From the NCBI RefSeq assembly GCF_002902905.1, contig NZ_CP026124.1:2046001-2110000 (forward strand): a stretch of DNA of 64,000 bases, read 5' to 3'. The stretch's first letter is position 1. Each line of letters begins with the position of its first letter. Positions 10,901 through 25,900 of the stretch are shown here, piece after piece. The position numbers and the translations under genes were made by a program. The stretch comes from Achromobacter sp. AONIH1. GTDB lineage: Bacteria; Pseudomonadota; Gammaproteobacteria; Burkholderiales; Burkholderiaceae_B. The notes beneath the pieces were generated by a model. It was given only the letters and a program-made list of their open reading frames with translations, had not been told where the DNA came from and did no database searches.

Positions 10901-13900
10901 GGGCAAGCTGGATCTGTCGGCGCATTCCTCGCCGCTGATGGTGTCGGTGGGCGCGGCAGGCGCGCTGTCCAAGAAGTTCGCGCTGGCCGGCGCGGTCAAC
11001 GTCAACATGATGCGGGGCGCCACCGAGGCGCGCATCTCGAACAGCACCGTCAAGGCGGGCCAGGCGGCCGGCTTCTCGGGGCAGGCCGTGCGCGTCAATG
11101 CCTCGGATGCGTCGGCGCTGTACGCCATCACGGTGGCGGGCGCGGTGGCGACCGAGGGAGCGGCCGTGGGCCTGGCCGTGGCCGTCAACATCATGGGCGG
11201 CAATACCGCCTTCGACCGCAACCTGCTGAGCTTCGACAGCAAGCAGCTGGCCGATTCGGGCGCGCAGGTGCAGATCGCCGAGGTGGCCGGCAACGGCTCG
11301 CCGGCGACCAATCCCAAGGTGACCGCCGCCATCGTGGCCAGCGACGTGCGCGTCACTCGCGGCGACATCAACGTGTACGCCGGCCTGGTGGATCCGCTGG
11401 CGGCGGGCGGCAACGCCCAGTTGAACGGCGGCAGCGTGCTGGCGGTGAACGACGGCGCCATCACGGTGAATCAGGGCGGCAGCTCGCTGACCTTCACCGG
11501 CGCGGCCGCCGAGATCATCAACGGCAAGGACACGACCGGCAACGCCGGCATGAGCGCGCCGCAAGGCAGTTCCGGCAAGGAGTTCTCGGGCTGGCAGACC
11601 GGCGACGGCATCTACCTGAGCGCCGGCGCCGGCAATATCACGCTGGCCGACGGCAGCAGCCTGCGCGGCGACCGCATCTACTACATCATCCGGCGCGCGG
11701 CGCCGGACGGCCAGGCCATCATCCAGCTGGCCGACACCCAGGAGGACGCGCTGCGCGGCAAGGCGCTGGCGTTCGGCGCGGTGAGCAACATCGCCGGCAT
11801 CCGCTTCGCCCACGTGCGCATGCAAGAGGCCACGCGCGTCAACCTGCAGCCGTACCACGGCGCGGACGCGACGGTGGGCGTGGACAGCGCCAACAACCGG
11901 CTGGTGGTCAACGCCCCGTTCGATGGCGTGCAGGAAGGCTCGGCCATCGTCTACAGCGGTTCGCTGGCCAATGGCCAGATCGAGAACGTGCTGGCCAACC
12001 GCATCCTGCGCCAGGGCCAGGACGTGCTCAAGGTCGGCGTGACCTACTACGTGGTCAATCTGGACCGGTCCGTCAACGGCCAGGTGTCGTTCCAGCTGCG
12101 CGACGGCCAGGGCAATCTGGTGAACTTCAGCGGCGCCACGACGGGCGGCGCGATGCAGCGCTTCAGCGTGGACAATCCCGCCGGCGCCTTGCTCAACGCC
12201 AATGGCAGCCTGACGCTGCCCAAGGCGCATGGTCTGGCGACGGGCGACAAGGTGGTGGTCAACCTGGGCGCCCAGGGCGTGCTGACCGGGCTGACCGACA
12301 ACCACGTCTACGTGGTCGAGGTGATCGACAGCAACACGCTGCGCTTCAAGCAGGTCGACGGCAGCGCCGTGACGCTGGCCCAGCTGGGCTATGTGTCCGA
12401 ATTCAACGCCGCCACGGGACGCTACCAGTACTACCTGGCCGATGCCGCGGGCAACAAGCTGCTCGACGGCCAGGGCAAGCCCAGCGCCGTCAATCCGGAT
12501 GCAATGATCGGCATCACGCGGGTCAAGCTCGACCAGCAGACCTCGCAGTCCACCACCACGACCAAGCCCGATGGCACCCAGCAGACCGTCATCAGCCAGG
12601 GCCCGGCCCAGGACGCGACGCTGAGCGCCGCCTCGGGCAATGCGCGCAATCCGGCCGAGAACAGCCTGGGCCTGGCCACCGACGGCGGACTGGCCACCGG
12701 CGACCTGGTGGTCTACCAAAGCCAGGGCACGGCCATTGCCGGCCTGGTGGACGGCCTGCGCTACTACGTCATCAATGTGTCCGAGAACGGCAGCTACCGC
12801 TATCAGCTGGCCACCTCGCTGCAGAACGCCAAGGACGGCATCGCCATCCAGCTGGGCGCGACCAGCGGCTCGGGCGGCGTCACGCTGCGCAAGGTGGTCG
12901 ACAAGCTCGACAGCGGCGGCGGCATGATTTCGCTGGACATCGGCGCGCTGACGCAGGGCCACGGCCTGACCAACAGCATGCTCAGCATCACCGTGGCCGG
13001 CGCGGGCGGCAAGTCCCTGGGCGGCGCGGGCGCCATCGGCGTGAACCTGTCGCGCACCGAAGTGCAGGCGGTCATCGACAACAGCGGCGCGGCCGCCGGC
13101 ACGCAGCTGCGCGCCGATGCCGGGCGCGTCTCGGTCTCGGCCCAGGACAGCAGCCGCATCGTCACGGCCACGGGCGCGCTGGGCATCTCCACCACGCAGG
13201 GCGCCTCGGCGGCTATCGGCGCCTCGGTCGGCGTGGCTGACATGCAGAACGGCGTGCGCGCCCTCATCCGCGGCGCGCAGGTGACGGCGCAGGCCGTGCA
13301 GGTGAGCGCGGAAGAACGCGCCAGCATCTACAACGTCTCCGTCGGCCTGGCCGGCGGCGCCGGCGTGGCCGTGAGCGGCTCGCTGGCGGTCAACACCATC
13401 CAGAACACGGTGTACGCGGGCGTCACGGACGGATCGACAATCACGGCCACCACGGGCGACATCCGCATCACCGCCCGCGACACGGCCAGCATTTCGGCGC
13501 TGGCCGGCAACGTGTCCGTGTCCATCGGCGGCCGCGTGGCGGCCGGCATGGCCTTCGCGGTCAACCGGGTGTTCGACACCGTCTACGCGGGCGCGGTGGG
13601 ATCGGCGCTGTCCGCCGCGGGCGACATCGTGGTCCAGGCGACCTTCGCCCGGCCCGACGACATGCCGCCGGGATTGGACGCCCAGATATCCACCATGGCG
13701 GTCAGCGGCGCGGTCGCGGCCGGCGGGTCCGGCGCCAACGTGGGCTTCGGCGGCTCGGCGGTGCTCAACTGGATCGCCAACACCATCACGGCCGAGATCG
13801 CCGGCACCGCCAGCGGCCAGGCCGTGACGGCGGGCGGCGACCTGCTGGTCCAGGCGCGCGACGCCTCCACCATCAACAGCCTGGCCGGCGCGGTGGCGCT

Positions 13901-16900
13901 GGGCCTGGGCAGCCAGGGCGCCAGCGTCGCCGTGGGCGCCAGCCTGTCGTACAACTACGTGGGCGGCGCGCCGCTGGGCATCTCGCGCTCGCATTCCGTG
14001 AAGGCGCTGATCCGCGACACCGAAGGCCTGGTGAGCGGCGGACACGTGCAGGTGTCCTCGCGCTTCGAGGGCGCGATCAACAACATCACCGTCGCAGGCA
14101 GCGTGGCCGTGGGCACCGTGGCGGTGGCGGTGGGCGGCTCCGTGTCCATCAACCGGGTCAACAGCCGCAACGAGGCAGGCATCCGCAATGCCCGCCAGAT
14201 CGAATCGCGCGCGACCGGCGGCTCGCTGGCGGGCGTGGCGGTGCAGGCGCGCGACGACGGCTATGTGCTGGCCGTGGCCGGCGGGCTGGGCGTGGCGGTG
14301 TCGCCGGGCAGCGGCGCGGGCATCGCGGCCGGGGTCGCGGCGACCGACAACCGGATCGGCAACCAGACGCTGGCCTACATCGACGGCACCAGCGAGACCA
14401 ATGCGGGCTCCACCACCCTGGTGCGCACGCAGACCGGCATTTCGGTCGATGCGGTCAACAATTCGCGCATCGTCTCCGTCTCCATCGGCGTGGCGGCGGC
14501 GGTGGCCGCGGGGCAGGGCTTTGCCGGCGCGGGCGCCGGCGCCGGCAGCGGCAACACCATCGAAGGCTCGGTCGAGGCGCGCCTGACGCGGGTCGACACG
14601 CCGTCCGGCGGCACGCTGAATCAAGGCGCGGTGCGCGTCTCGGCCGCGAACACGGGCAGCATCGTGACCGTGGCCGGCGCGCTGGGCGTGGCGGTATCGG
14701 CCGGCAGCGCCGGCGTGGGCGCGTCCATCGGCGTGTCGGTGGCGATCAGCAGCATCGCCACCACGGTGCGCGCGCGGGTGGAGGATTCCGTCCTGCGCGT
14801 GGCCAATGCCGGCGTCACCGTCAAGGCCAGCGACGAGGCCAGCATCACGGCGATCGCCATCGGCGGCGCGGTCGCGGTGCAGGCCGGCGCGGCCGGCGTG
14901 GCCATCGCGGTCGGCACCAGCGTCGCGGTCAACAAGGTATTCAACACGGTCGAGGCCACGGTCTCGGGCGGCCGCATCGAGACGGGCGGCGGCAAGCTGA
15001 CGCTCAGCGCCACCCAGCAGGCGGATATCCTGTCGGTGGTCCTGGGCGCATCCGTCGCGGTGTCGGCGGGCAGCAGCGCCAACGCCGCCATCGGCGGCGG
15101 CGGCGCGCTGGCGCGCAACGTGATTTCGGCCAGCGTGCGCGCCGGCATCAGCGGCGCCATCATCGACACCCGCGCCTCGGGCGGCGCGGCGGGCGCGGTG
15201 GACGTGCTGGCCTTGGGCCTGTCGCGCATCAACGCGGTGGTGTTGGGCATGTCGGCCTCGGTCTCGGTCAGCCAGTACGCCGCGGCCTCGGCCTCGATCG
15301 GCGTGGCTATGGCCGAGAACGTCATCGGCTACGACGTCAACAGCGCTGGCCAGGTGGTCGCGCTGGGCGCGGGCCGTCCGGCCAATGAGATCGTGGCCTT
15401 CATCGACCGCAGCGCCGTCACGGCGGGCGCGGTCAGCGTGGATGCGCGCAACGTCTCGTTCAAAGCCAACGGCGACGTGGACCGCAAGCAGAGCATCGAC
15501 GCGGTCGTGGTGGCCGGCGCGGTGGCGGTGTCGGTGGCCTATGCGCCGCCCGTCGTCGACGGCGCCAGCCTGGCCGTCTCCGGCGCCGGCGCTGGCGCGC
15601 GCGCGGTCAACAAGATCCAGACCGGCATCACGGCGCGCATCAGCGACCAGAACCAGCAGAACCGCTTCGAGGCGGGCAGCGTGACCGTCAGGGCGCTGGA
15701 CCAGGCCGAGATCAACAGCACCATCGCCGCGGTGGCGATCGCCGTGGCGGTGTCGCTGGGCGCGACCGCCGCCTTGTCGGTGGCCGCCTCGCTGGCGCAG
15801 AACGAGATCGGCAACACCACGCTGGCGACCATGGACGGCTTGCGGATCGCCGGCGCGCCGGCGATCACGGTCAAGGCCGACAGCCAGGCCGCCATCACGA
15901 CCGTGTCGGTCGCGGTGTCGGTGAGCGTGGGCGCGGGCCTGGGCGGCGTCTCGCTCGCGGGCGGCGGCGCCAATGCGCGCAACCTGATCGGCTCGTCCGC
16001 GACGGCGCTGGTCAACGGCTCGCGCATCGACGGCAATGCCGGCAATGCCTTGAATATCGATGCCGACATGAGCGGCACCATCAAGGCGACCGTGGTGGTC
16101 GCCAGCGTGGGCTTCACGGCGGCCGGCGCCTCGCTGGCCATTGGCTCGGCGCTGGCCGAGAACAGCATCACGGAAACGGCCGGCGCGCGCGCCGGACTGA
16201 CCGGCAGCAAGCTGTCCAACCTGGGCGCGGTGTCGGTCACGGCCGACAGCGTGCAGCGGCTGGAAGCCAAGGTCGGGGCCGGCGCGGTGGCGGTGGCCAT
16301 GGGCGGCGTGGCGCTGGCCGGCGCCGGCGCGGCGGCCTTCAACACGAGCAAGGCGGTCACCCGTGCCTATGTGGATGGCCTGACCCAGGTCGACACCGCC
16401 GTGCGCGCGGCCGAGAGCCTGACGGTCAAGGCGACCAATACCTCGACGCTGGAGGCGACGGCGGTCGGCGCCAGCGCGGCGGGAACGGGTTCCGGCCTGG
16501 CCCTGTCGGTGGGCGCGGCCGTGGCCGGCAACAAGACCCTGGGAGCCGTCGAGGCCTATGTCGACAACAGCGTGTTGTCGGTGACGGGCACGGGCGCGCA
16601 GATGGCGCGCCTGAGCGTCGCTGCGCAGGACGGCAGCACCCTGAAGGCCAAGGCCGTCGGCGCCTCGCTGGCCTTCTCCATGCAGGGCGGTTCGGTGGCG
16701 GTGGGCGCCACCGATGTCAAGAATGTGGCGGCGGCCAGCGTGCAGGCGCGCGTCAGCGGCGCCACGATCACGGTGTCCGACGGCGTATCGGTCACGGCCA
16801 GGCAAACCGCCACGGTGGACAGTGTCTCCGTGGCGGCCTCGGCGGCGGTCGCGCTGACGGGCGTGGCGGTTTCCGGCGCGGGCGCGGGCAGTTCCCAGGT

Positions 16901-19900
16901 CGTGGCGAACGAGACGGGCAGCCGCCTCACGGGCTCGACCGTGACAGCCGGCACCGGCGTGTCGGTCACGGCCGAGAATACGTCGACCATCACCGCCGTG
17001 ACCGGCGCGGTGGCGGCCAGCGTCACCGGCGCCGGCCTGGGCGCCAGCATGGGCGTGTCCATCGCCAGCAATACCTTCGGCGCCTATTCGGGTGACGGCG
17101 TGACGCGCACCAACGGCGCGCAGGCCTACATCGCCAACAGCACCGTCACCGTGGCCAAGGGCAATCTCGATGTGCTGGCGACGTCCAGCGAGACCCTGAA
17201 CAGCGTCAACTTCGCCGGCGCGCTGGCCGTGGTCGGCGCGGGCGTGGCGGTGGCCGGCTCGGGCGTGCAGGTCAGTAACCGCTATGCCAGCAACACCTCG
17301 GCCTACATAGACGGCTCGACGATCACCGTCGGCATCGACGGCGAGCGCGGCTCGCTGACGGTGCGGGCCAAGGACGACAGCATCATTGAACGCTCGGCTG
17401 CCTATGGCGTGGCGGCGTCGCTGGGCCTGGCGCCCGGCGCCAGCGTGTCGCTGGTGGTGTCGCTGGTCGACACCACGGCGGAAAACACCGTGTCGGCCTA
17501 CATCGGCACGGCCGGTGGCAAGGAGGTGGGCGCCTATGACAATCTGTCGGTGCTGGCGCTGGAGAAAACGCAGTTCAAGAACCTGGAGGCGGTGACGGCC
17601 TCGGTCGCGGCCAGCGCCGGCGTGGCCGGCGCGGGCGCAGGCGTGCGCGTCACCAACAACACGCGCAACAACGTCAGCGCCCGCATCACCGGCAATGGCA
17701 AGGTCGGCGCCTTGGGCGCGCTGGCCGTGAAGGCCGACACCAATGTGTTGACGGAAATCGACCTGACCCAGGTCAGCGTGGCCGTGGGCGTGATCGGCGC
17801 GGCGGTGGGCGTGGGCATCGCGGAGAACATCTCCCGCGACACCACCACGGCCTCGGTGTCCGAGGCGCAGGTGTCGGCGCCGAGCGTCAGCGTGGACGCG
17901 CTGGTGGCGGTGGACTTCAGCCGCACCCAGACCGCCGGCGTGGCCGCCACGACGGGCCTGGCCGTGAACGTCAACAAGGCGAAGGTGGATATCGGCGCGA
18001 CCACGCTGGCCGAGGCGCGCAACGGCGCCGTGCTGAACGGCGTGGGCGTGACCACGGCGTCCGGCCGCACGCCCGGCCTGGTCAGCGTCAACGCGCAAGG
18101 CACGTACTATGGCAAGGCCTATTCCAAGGCGATCACCGGCGGCGTGATCGGCGTCGGCGTGATGAGCGCCGAAACCGTGCTGCAGGGCTCGCTCAAGGCC
18201 GTGGTCGACAACGCCAGCCTGCGCGGCGACGTGATCGGCGTCACGGCCAGGGCGACGACCGACCGCAACGGCGAGGCCGGCCTGCTGGCCGAGGCGCGCT
18301 CGCTGGAAGTGGGCGGCCTCACCATTTCGGTGGACAGCGCCAGGCTGAGCACCAGCCTGGACGCGCGCGTGGAAATCTCCAACCGCGCGCAGATCGAGGG
18401 CACGCTGCTGAACATCTCGGCCAGCCAGGCGCAGTCGGTGGGCGTCAGCATGGACGCCGGCACCATCGCCCTGGTGGCGGGCCGGCAGGGCAAGATCGAG
18501 GCCGACATCGGCGGCTCGTCCTATGTCGGCATCAGCGGCGGGGCGCGGGTCATCGGCAACAAGGTCGACATCCGCGCCAGCAACACGGTGCGCGGCGAAT
18601 CCGCGCTCAGCGCCTATTCGGTCAAGCTGGTGGGCGCCGACGTCAGCAAGCATGACGTCAAGATCCGTCCGCAGTCCGTCATCGAGGTGAGCGGCGCGCG
18701 CGCGGCCGGCGACACCATCGACACGGCCGGCGCGACGGTGGTGCAGGCCAGGGGGAACTACGGCACTCCGGGCATGCTGGACATGGTGGCGACCAACGAC
18801 ATCATCTACACCCAGCGCAACAAGATCACCGGCGTGGCGGGATTCACCGTCACGCTGTCGACCAACCACCTGAGCACCGACGGCGCGCTGGCCCAGGTCA
18901 AGATCAACGGCGCCTTCGTGCGCAACACCTTCGGCGACGTGACGCTGGCGGCCAATACGCGCGGCGTGACCACGACGATCAGCGACATGCTGATCATCTC
19001 GGTGGCCAGCGCGAGCAAGACCGACAGCAACAACGACCTGACCGTGCGCAACAGCATCCAGATCGACAATTCGTCGATCGAGGGCGACAACATCCTGGCG
19101 CTGGCCGGCAACAGCAAGGTCTCGGATCCGCTGTCCACGGGCTATCTGCTGGCCAACGACAACGTCTCGTTCACGATGGTGGGCGTGGCGCAGATCCCGC
19201 TGGTCAACAGCGGCGCCAAGGCGCGCCAGATCAACACCATCCTGATCGACGGCGTGGCGACGAATGGCTCGCTGATCAAGGCGCAGCGCAACGTGCGCCT
19301 GGAAACCAACCCGTCGATGCTGGACCAGGCCAAGGTGAACGGTTCGGTGCAGGTGATCGGCCTGAACCTGAACCCGACGGTCAAGCTGGCCGCCGGCGTG
19401 GTCGACAAGGCATCGAGCAAGGTCGCGACCTCGTCCGCCACGCGCATCATCGCCGGCGTGAATAACGCGGCGAATGTATTCGTGATCCCGGCCGAGCTGC
19501 TCAAGGCGCTGGCCCAGGCGGGCGTGCTGGTGCTGCCCACGCAGGCCAACCCGACGGTCTCGTTCGACCCGAATTCGCCCGCCGTCAAGGCCATCCTGGA
19601 AAAGCTGCTGGGCGCCAACTCGACCAGCCTGAACGGCGCCGGCGGCACGGTCAACATCGACGTGCGCTATGAGCTGACGGCGTTCCGCGCGCAGGACATC
19701 GAGGTCAACGTCACGACCGGCATGATCATCAAGAAGGGCAACGACTATTACTACTACGACAGCCTGGACAGCCGCAACCTGAACCTGGCCACGGAAAACT
19801 ACGGCAACAGCTACTGGAAGAAGAACCCGCCCTCGCTGACGCAGGACGACAAGGACGGCGCGCTGGACTGGGACTTCGGCAGCTTCGCGGCCGACAAGGT

Positions 19901-22900
19901 GGGCAGCATCTACTACGTGCTGAAGACGGTGGACCTGGGCCAGCCGGTGCTGCGCTACGCCAGCCAGCAGAACATCATCAGCCAGCAGATCCGCACGCTG
20001 ACCAAGATGCAGTCCGAGCACGCCTCCGACCCGCAGGCGGTGGCGCGCTACCAGGCCAACATCGCGGCGCTGCAGCAGCAGCTCAAGAGCCTGCAGCTGA
20101 CGGACAGCAAGGGCCGTTACCTGGATTCGTTCTACACCTTCTACGTCGATATCCCCAACCTGTATGCGTCCGGCGGCTCGGTCTATGTGAGCGCGGCCGA
20201 TACCAGCGGGGTGAAGACGGGCGGCATCGACGCGCGCGCCAACACACAGATCAACATCGTCAACGATTCGCCGATGCTGATGAACGTGAACGACGCCGTC
20301 GTCATGGACGGCACCATCATCCGCCCGGGCTCCGACGGCGAGATGAAGATCTTCAGGTCCGGTCATCTGTACATCAACGACGCGTCGGTCAAGGGCGCGA
20401 CCGGTTCCGACGTGGCGGAAGTGCGCGTGTTGCAGCTGAAGAACGGCTGGGCCGCCGATCCATTCGGCGGCGCGCTGGACGCCGAGATGATGGCGCTGGT
20501 GGGCAACGCGCCGGTGGACCTGAACCTGCTGGGCGCGGTGGTCAATCCGCTGGGCAAGGTCTCGGTGGTCAACACGCTGGGCAGCATCAACGTCACCGGC
20601 ACGATCTCGGCGCTGAGCCTGGACATCCAGGCCAAGGGCAACTTCAGCCTGCAGAGCGACGGCTGGTTCAATACCGGCGCCGATCCCACGGTGCTGGAGA
20701 ACAGCTGGAAGTTCATCGTCGACTATTTCAAGAACAATGCCGCCAGCACGGGCGCCAGTGAAACGGCCTCGGACGTGCTGCTGAAGTGGGGCTACCGCAA
20801 CCTCGGTTCCTTCTCCTCCTACATCGCCAGAGACAAGGCGGCCAGCGATTCGCGCATCTTCGCGCTGGGCGCGGTGAACATATCGGCCCTGACGCTGAAC
20901 ATCGACGGCAAGATCCAGAGCGGGGTCACGGACGCCTATATCCGCATCGATTCGTCCTTCCGGGGCGACAAGAACAAGTCGTTGCAGGACAACAATGGCT
21001 ACGCGAGCAGCGGCGTGTCGTACAGCGCCGACGGATCCATGAATCGCTTTGGCGCGATCACGGGCCGCTTCGACTACGCCACGCAGACCATCATCCTGGA
21101 TCCGATCCGGCTGGCGGGCGGCAGCATCACGCTGACGGGCCAGATCATCTCGGTGGGCAACGGCAACCTGATCGTCGCCAACGGTTATGCCTCGGTGCGC
21201 ATCGACAACCAGACCACCTATGCGCTGGTGACCGGCGACATCGACGTCAGCACCTACCGCAAGGGCCGCATCGAGATCATCGACACCGCGCGCGGCCAGC
21301 GCGACCTGTACGAGCTCAACGGCGCGGACCAGGTGGTGCACACGGTCTGGAACAAGTTCGTCCAGGTGACGAACGCCGGCGTGGGGCAGCCGGGCTGGGT
21401 CTGGGTCTACGACAACGGCAGTGGCCCGGGCAACACGGCCGGCTCCAGCGCCGTGGTGGGGAACCTGGGCGGCCAGCTGACCACGACCTACAAGCCGGCC
21501 CAAGGCCAGGTGATGGTCTGGGTCATGGGCTGGGAATCCAGCGAAACGACCACGACCACCTACGTCACCAAGCAGCTCAACCTGATCGGCGACGGCGTCG
21601 ATCCGCTGGGCTGGCTGACCAACAAGAACACCACCAAGAAGGGCCCCTACGTCACCTATGCGCAGTCGCGCCCGGTGCTGGTGTCGACCGTGGTGGCCTA
21701 TACCAGTGAATCTTCCGTGCCTGGCGTGCTGCGGGACCAGCTCGCGGCCAGCGGCAAGCTGAAAGACGTGGTCCTGCCGAACTACGTGGAAGGCAGCGGC
21801 AAGCAGGAGCTGCGGGCGGACCCGAACGGGCCGATCTACATCCCGGGCCTGGGCCGCTTCAGCGTGGTGACGGTGGGCGGCCAGCAGCTGGAGAGTTCCG
21901 ACTTCGTCGTCACCTACCGCAAGTACAACACCAGCGTCATCGTGCGCAACGACGGGCCGCATTCCAGCGGCGGCGGCTGGCTGCGCACCAAGACCACCAC
22001 GCTGACGCAGGTGGTCGAGAAGAAGCAGCAGGAGCTTTATACCTTCTACGTGCCGGCCTCGCAGGACATCAACCTGACGTTCCTGGGCTCCAGCTCGCAG
22101 CCGAACGCGGTCTATATCCGCAGCAACGGCGACGTGACGCTGGGCGGCAACGTGATCGTCGGCAATGGCAAGACCGTGCGCATCGAGGCCGTGTCGTCGT
22201 CGAAGTCGACGTCCATCACGACTCGCGGCGAGGTCGGCATCCTGGCGCGCGATCCCAATGGGCAGATCCAGCCGGGCACCGCCTCGGTGAATGTCGAGGC
22301 CTACGCGCTGGGCGGTTCCATCCAGTTGAACGTCATGGGTTCGGCGGGCTATACCCGGGCCGAGGCGCGCAACGATATCCGGCTGACATATTTCTCCGAG
22401 GGCGGCACCAGCTCCCGGGCCATGCTGCAGAAGGTGGCCTCGTCGGCCGGGACCGTCTATATCGAGGCGCTCAACGGCATCTACGCGCACGCCTCGGCCG
22501 GCAACGACACCGTGGTGCTGGGCAATCGCGTCGAGCTGAACGCCGGCTATGGCGCCATCGGCTCGGCCGCCAAGGCGCTGTCCATCCATGCGCGCCAGGG
22601 CTTCGCGGCCCAGGCCGGACTGGCCGGCGGCGTGGCCGGCGCCGACAAGAGCATTTACATCGCGCAGAACGTGGCCAACGCCGACCTGGTGCTGGTCAAG
22701 CCGGTGAACTGGGTCAATCCGCAGGCCTCGGTGTACTCGCAGCTGGGCAGTGTCAGCATCACGCTCAACGGCGGCTCGCTGCTGGACGGCGAGAAGGCCG
22801 ATACCCGCACCGCGACCGAGAAGGCCTATCCCACGGTCACGGCCAGGATCCTGGCGGATCTGAACGCGCAGATCGCGCGGTACGAAGGCTATTGGTCGGG

Positions 22901-25900
22901 CGTGCGGGCATTGCAGGTGGCCAGCATCACGCTGGGCGGCGCCGGGACCTTCCTGAGCACCCAGCTCGAAGGCGATGGGCGCTACCTGGCCGTGGCTTTC
23001 GAGCGCGCCGGCGACTACGAGGTCCTGCTGAAGGCGGCGGTGGACGGCGGGCGCCTGGTGCGCCTGGCGTACAACAACAGCCTGAACGGCAACGCGCGCC
23101 AGGAAATCCTGGGCAAGCTGATCGCGGTGTCGAACGACGGCCTGAACTACCGCTTCCAGTTCTCGGTCTACGATTCGGCGACCGGCCTGTTTGCCGCGCC
23201 GGTGTCGATGGCCTCGCTCGGCTACACCGCCGGCAGCCAGGGCGTGCTGTTCGGCCCGGCCTATGGCCTGGCCGGCGCCACCGACACGTCCAACGCCAAC
23301 CTGCCGATCCGCTTCACCCTGCCGGCGACGTTGCCCGCGTCGACCCTGGGGTCCGGCGTCCTGCAGATGACGTTCACGCAGGCGCAGCTGAACCAGCTGG
23401 CCGCCAGCGGCAATGGCGCCGACGTGCTGGCCGCGCTGCGCAAGTACACCTATGTCGAGATCGGCGGCCAGAAGCTGCTGATCGACCTGATCCTGCCGGT
23501 CATGAAGAATGGCGGGTACTGGGGATCGCAGGACTTCGACACGGTGCTGATCACGCTGAAGACGCCCTATGTGGGCATCTCCGCGTCGACCAACGGCCAC
23601 GTGTCGCTCAATGTGGTGCTGGGCGGCGGCAGCGGCGAGTATGGCGGCGAGAACTACGCCGACAAGGTCCAGGCCGCGCGGCCCGGGGTGCCGGCCAACG
23701 GAACGCAGGTCAAGAACCCGCCGGCTGGCGACAGCGACATCACGAATGCGGTCATCGCGGCGATCAACGCCTACAACACCGCCCATCCCTCGGCCAAGAT
23801 CCCGACCGGCCCGGGTTCGCTGTACGACCTGCTGACCAACACCGCGCTGGGCAAGGCCGGCTCGGTGATCCAGCGCAGCGTCACCAGCAATACCATCGCG
23901 CTGGCCGGTGCTGCCCTCGGCTGGCAGATTCCGGCCACTGTCTCGTCGGTGCAGGAATACGTCGCCTGGCTCAACGACCCGGCCAATGGCCTGGTGGGCA
24001 GCGAGATCAAGCTGACCATCGACGGCGTCGAGGTCACGCGCCGGATCCAGTCCTTCGACCTGAAGCGCGCGGACGGTTCGGTGTCCATGGGCATCTACCA
24101 CCCGGACAACTATCTGTCGCTGGTGCTGGACGATACCGTCACGCTGAAGCACTACTACGTGCGCGACGGCAGCGACACCGTCGTCGCCCAGCAGCTGCCG
24201 TCCGAACTGACCTTCGGCCTGACGGGCCTGGGCAAGGGCGACAACAAGGGCGAGATCGCCTATGCGATCCGGCGCGGCCTGGGCGCGACCGCGCTCATGC
24301 AGGGCTCGCTCGCGGTGGACAGCCGCTCGGCCTGGGGCTGGTGGGGCAATCAGAACCTCACCTTCTACCAGTACACCGAGACGACAACGGGCGGCGCGGC
24401 CAGGTATGGCAACTATGTGAGCCTGGGCAACGGCTTCAGCTGGGACCTGAGCGCGTCCAACCTGAGCGACGGCGCGCGCATCCAGATGCTCAACGCGATC
24501 AAGTCCCTGCTCGCCAGCGGCCAGAACATTTCGCTGACCGGCCTGGACCTGTTCATGACCAACGACGGCACGACGCGCACGGGCCATCAGCTGGGCGTCT
24601 ACGACAACGGCAAGCTCAAGATCGTATCCGTGGTGGACGAGTTCGGCAATCCGCTGACGGCCCAGAGCCCGGACAGCGCCTGGCTCAAGGGCCGGATCGT
24701 GTTCGCCGGCGATGTCTACGCCGAGGAATCGCAGCTCAAGGCGCTGTACGCCTACCGCAATCTGGACACCAATGATCCGAACTGGAGCCAGAAGCCGATC
24801 GATCTGGGCGGCATGGTGGTCAACGCGGGCATCCGGCTGGTCGATTCCGGTTTCGCGCAGCAGTCGCTGGCCGCCAAGGGCGCGGCCTCGCTGACGCTGG
24901 CCGGCAACGACGCGCTGACGCGCGGCCAGCGCGTGGAGCTGAGCTTCGCCGGCTCCAGCCAGACGCTGGTCTACTACATCAAGAGCGTGAACGGCCGCGT
25001 GGTGACGCTGGCCGACACGGCGGACAACGCCTTCCTGCCCAATGGCGAGGCGCTGACGCTGGAGCAGATCCTGAAGGCCGTGGGCGCCACGCCCGGCGCC
25101 ATCTCGGTCAGGCTGCTGGACGCCTCGGCCAGCGGCGCGTCCGTCGCCACGGACGACGTCATCACCCTGACCAAGACCGACATCGTGCCGGTGCTCGATG
25201 CCGCCGGCAACGTGACCGGCTACCGCAATCTGCAGAACTACGACCGGGTCTACCTGAACGACGCGCTGGCCAAGGATGGCAAGACCATCAGCCTGCAGAA
25301 CAACGTGGCCTACTACGTGCTGGTCGAGAGCGGCAACCGCGTTCGCCTGTTCGCGTCCAAGGAACAGGCCATGCTGTACCAGCAGTTCGAGCAGCTCAGG
25401 CAGACGCCGGACGGGCAGGCCCTGATTAAATCGCTGTTCACCGACGCGGGCATCATGCCGCAGTTGCTGACGGGATTCGCCGCTGCCAATCTGCGCGGCA
25501 TGTTCACGGTCAGCACGCATCTGTTCCAGGCCCAGGCCATGGCGGATCCGGCGAGCCTGAGCGCGCAGATGCAGGCCCTGCACGAGCAGTTCAAGAACCA
25601 GGCCTACGACCCCAATCACCTGCCGTCCAGCCTGAACCTGGCGGGCGTCCAGGACCTGGTGAAGTCGGTGCGCAACCAGGTGGTCTATGACTACGCCGTG
25701 AACAAGGAACTGGCGCAGACGGCCGAGTACCACAACTATTGGCGCGAGCGCCTGACCTCGACCGTGGGCGCGTCTTCGGCGCTGACGGGGCTGGCCGACG
25801 GCAGCTTCAAGCTCGCCAACATGTTCATCGTGGATGACGGCAAGGGCGGCTTGCGCGCGCTGGCGACCGGCGACGAGATCTACTTCCGCGACGCGGTCGG

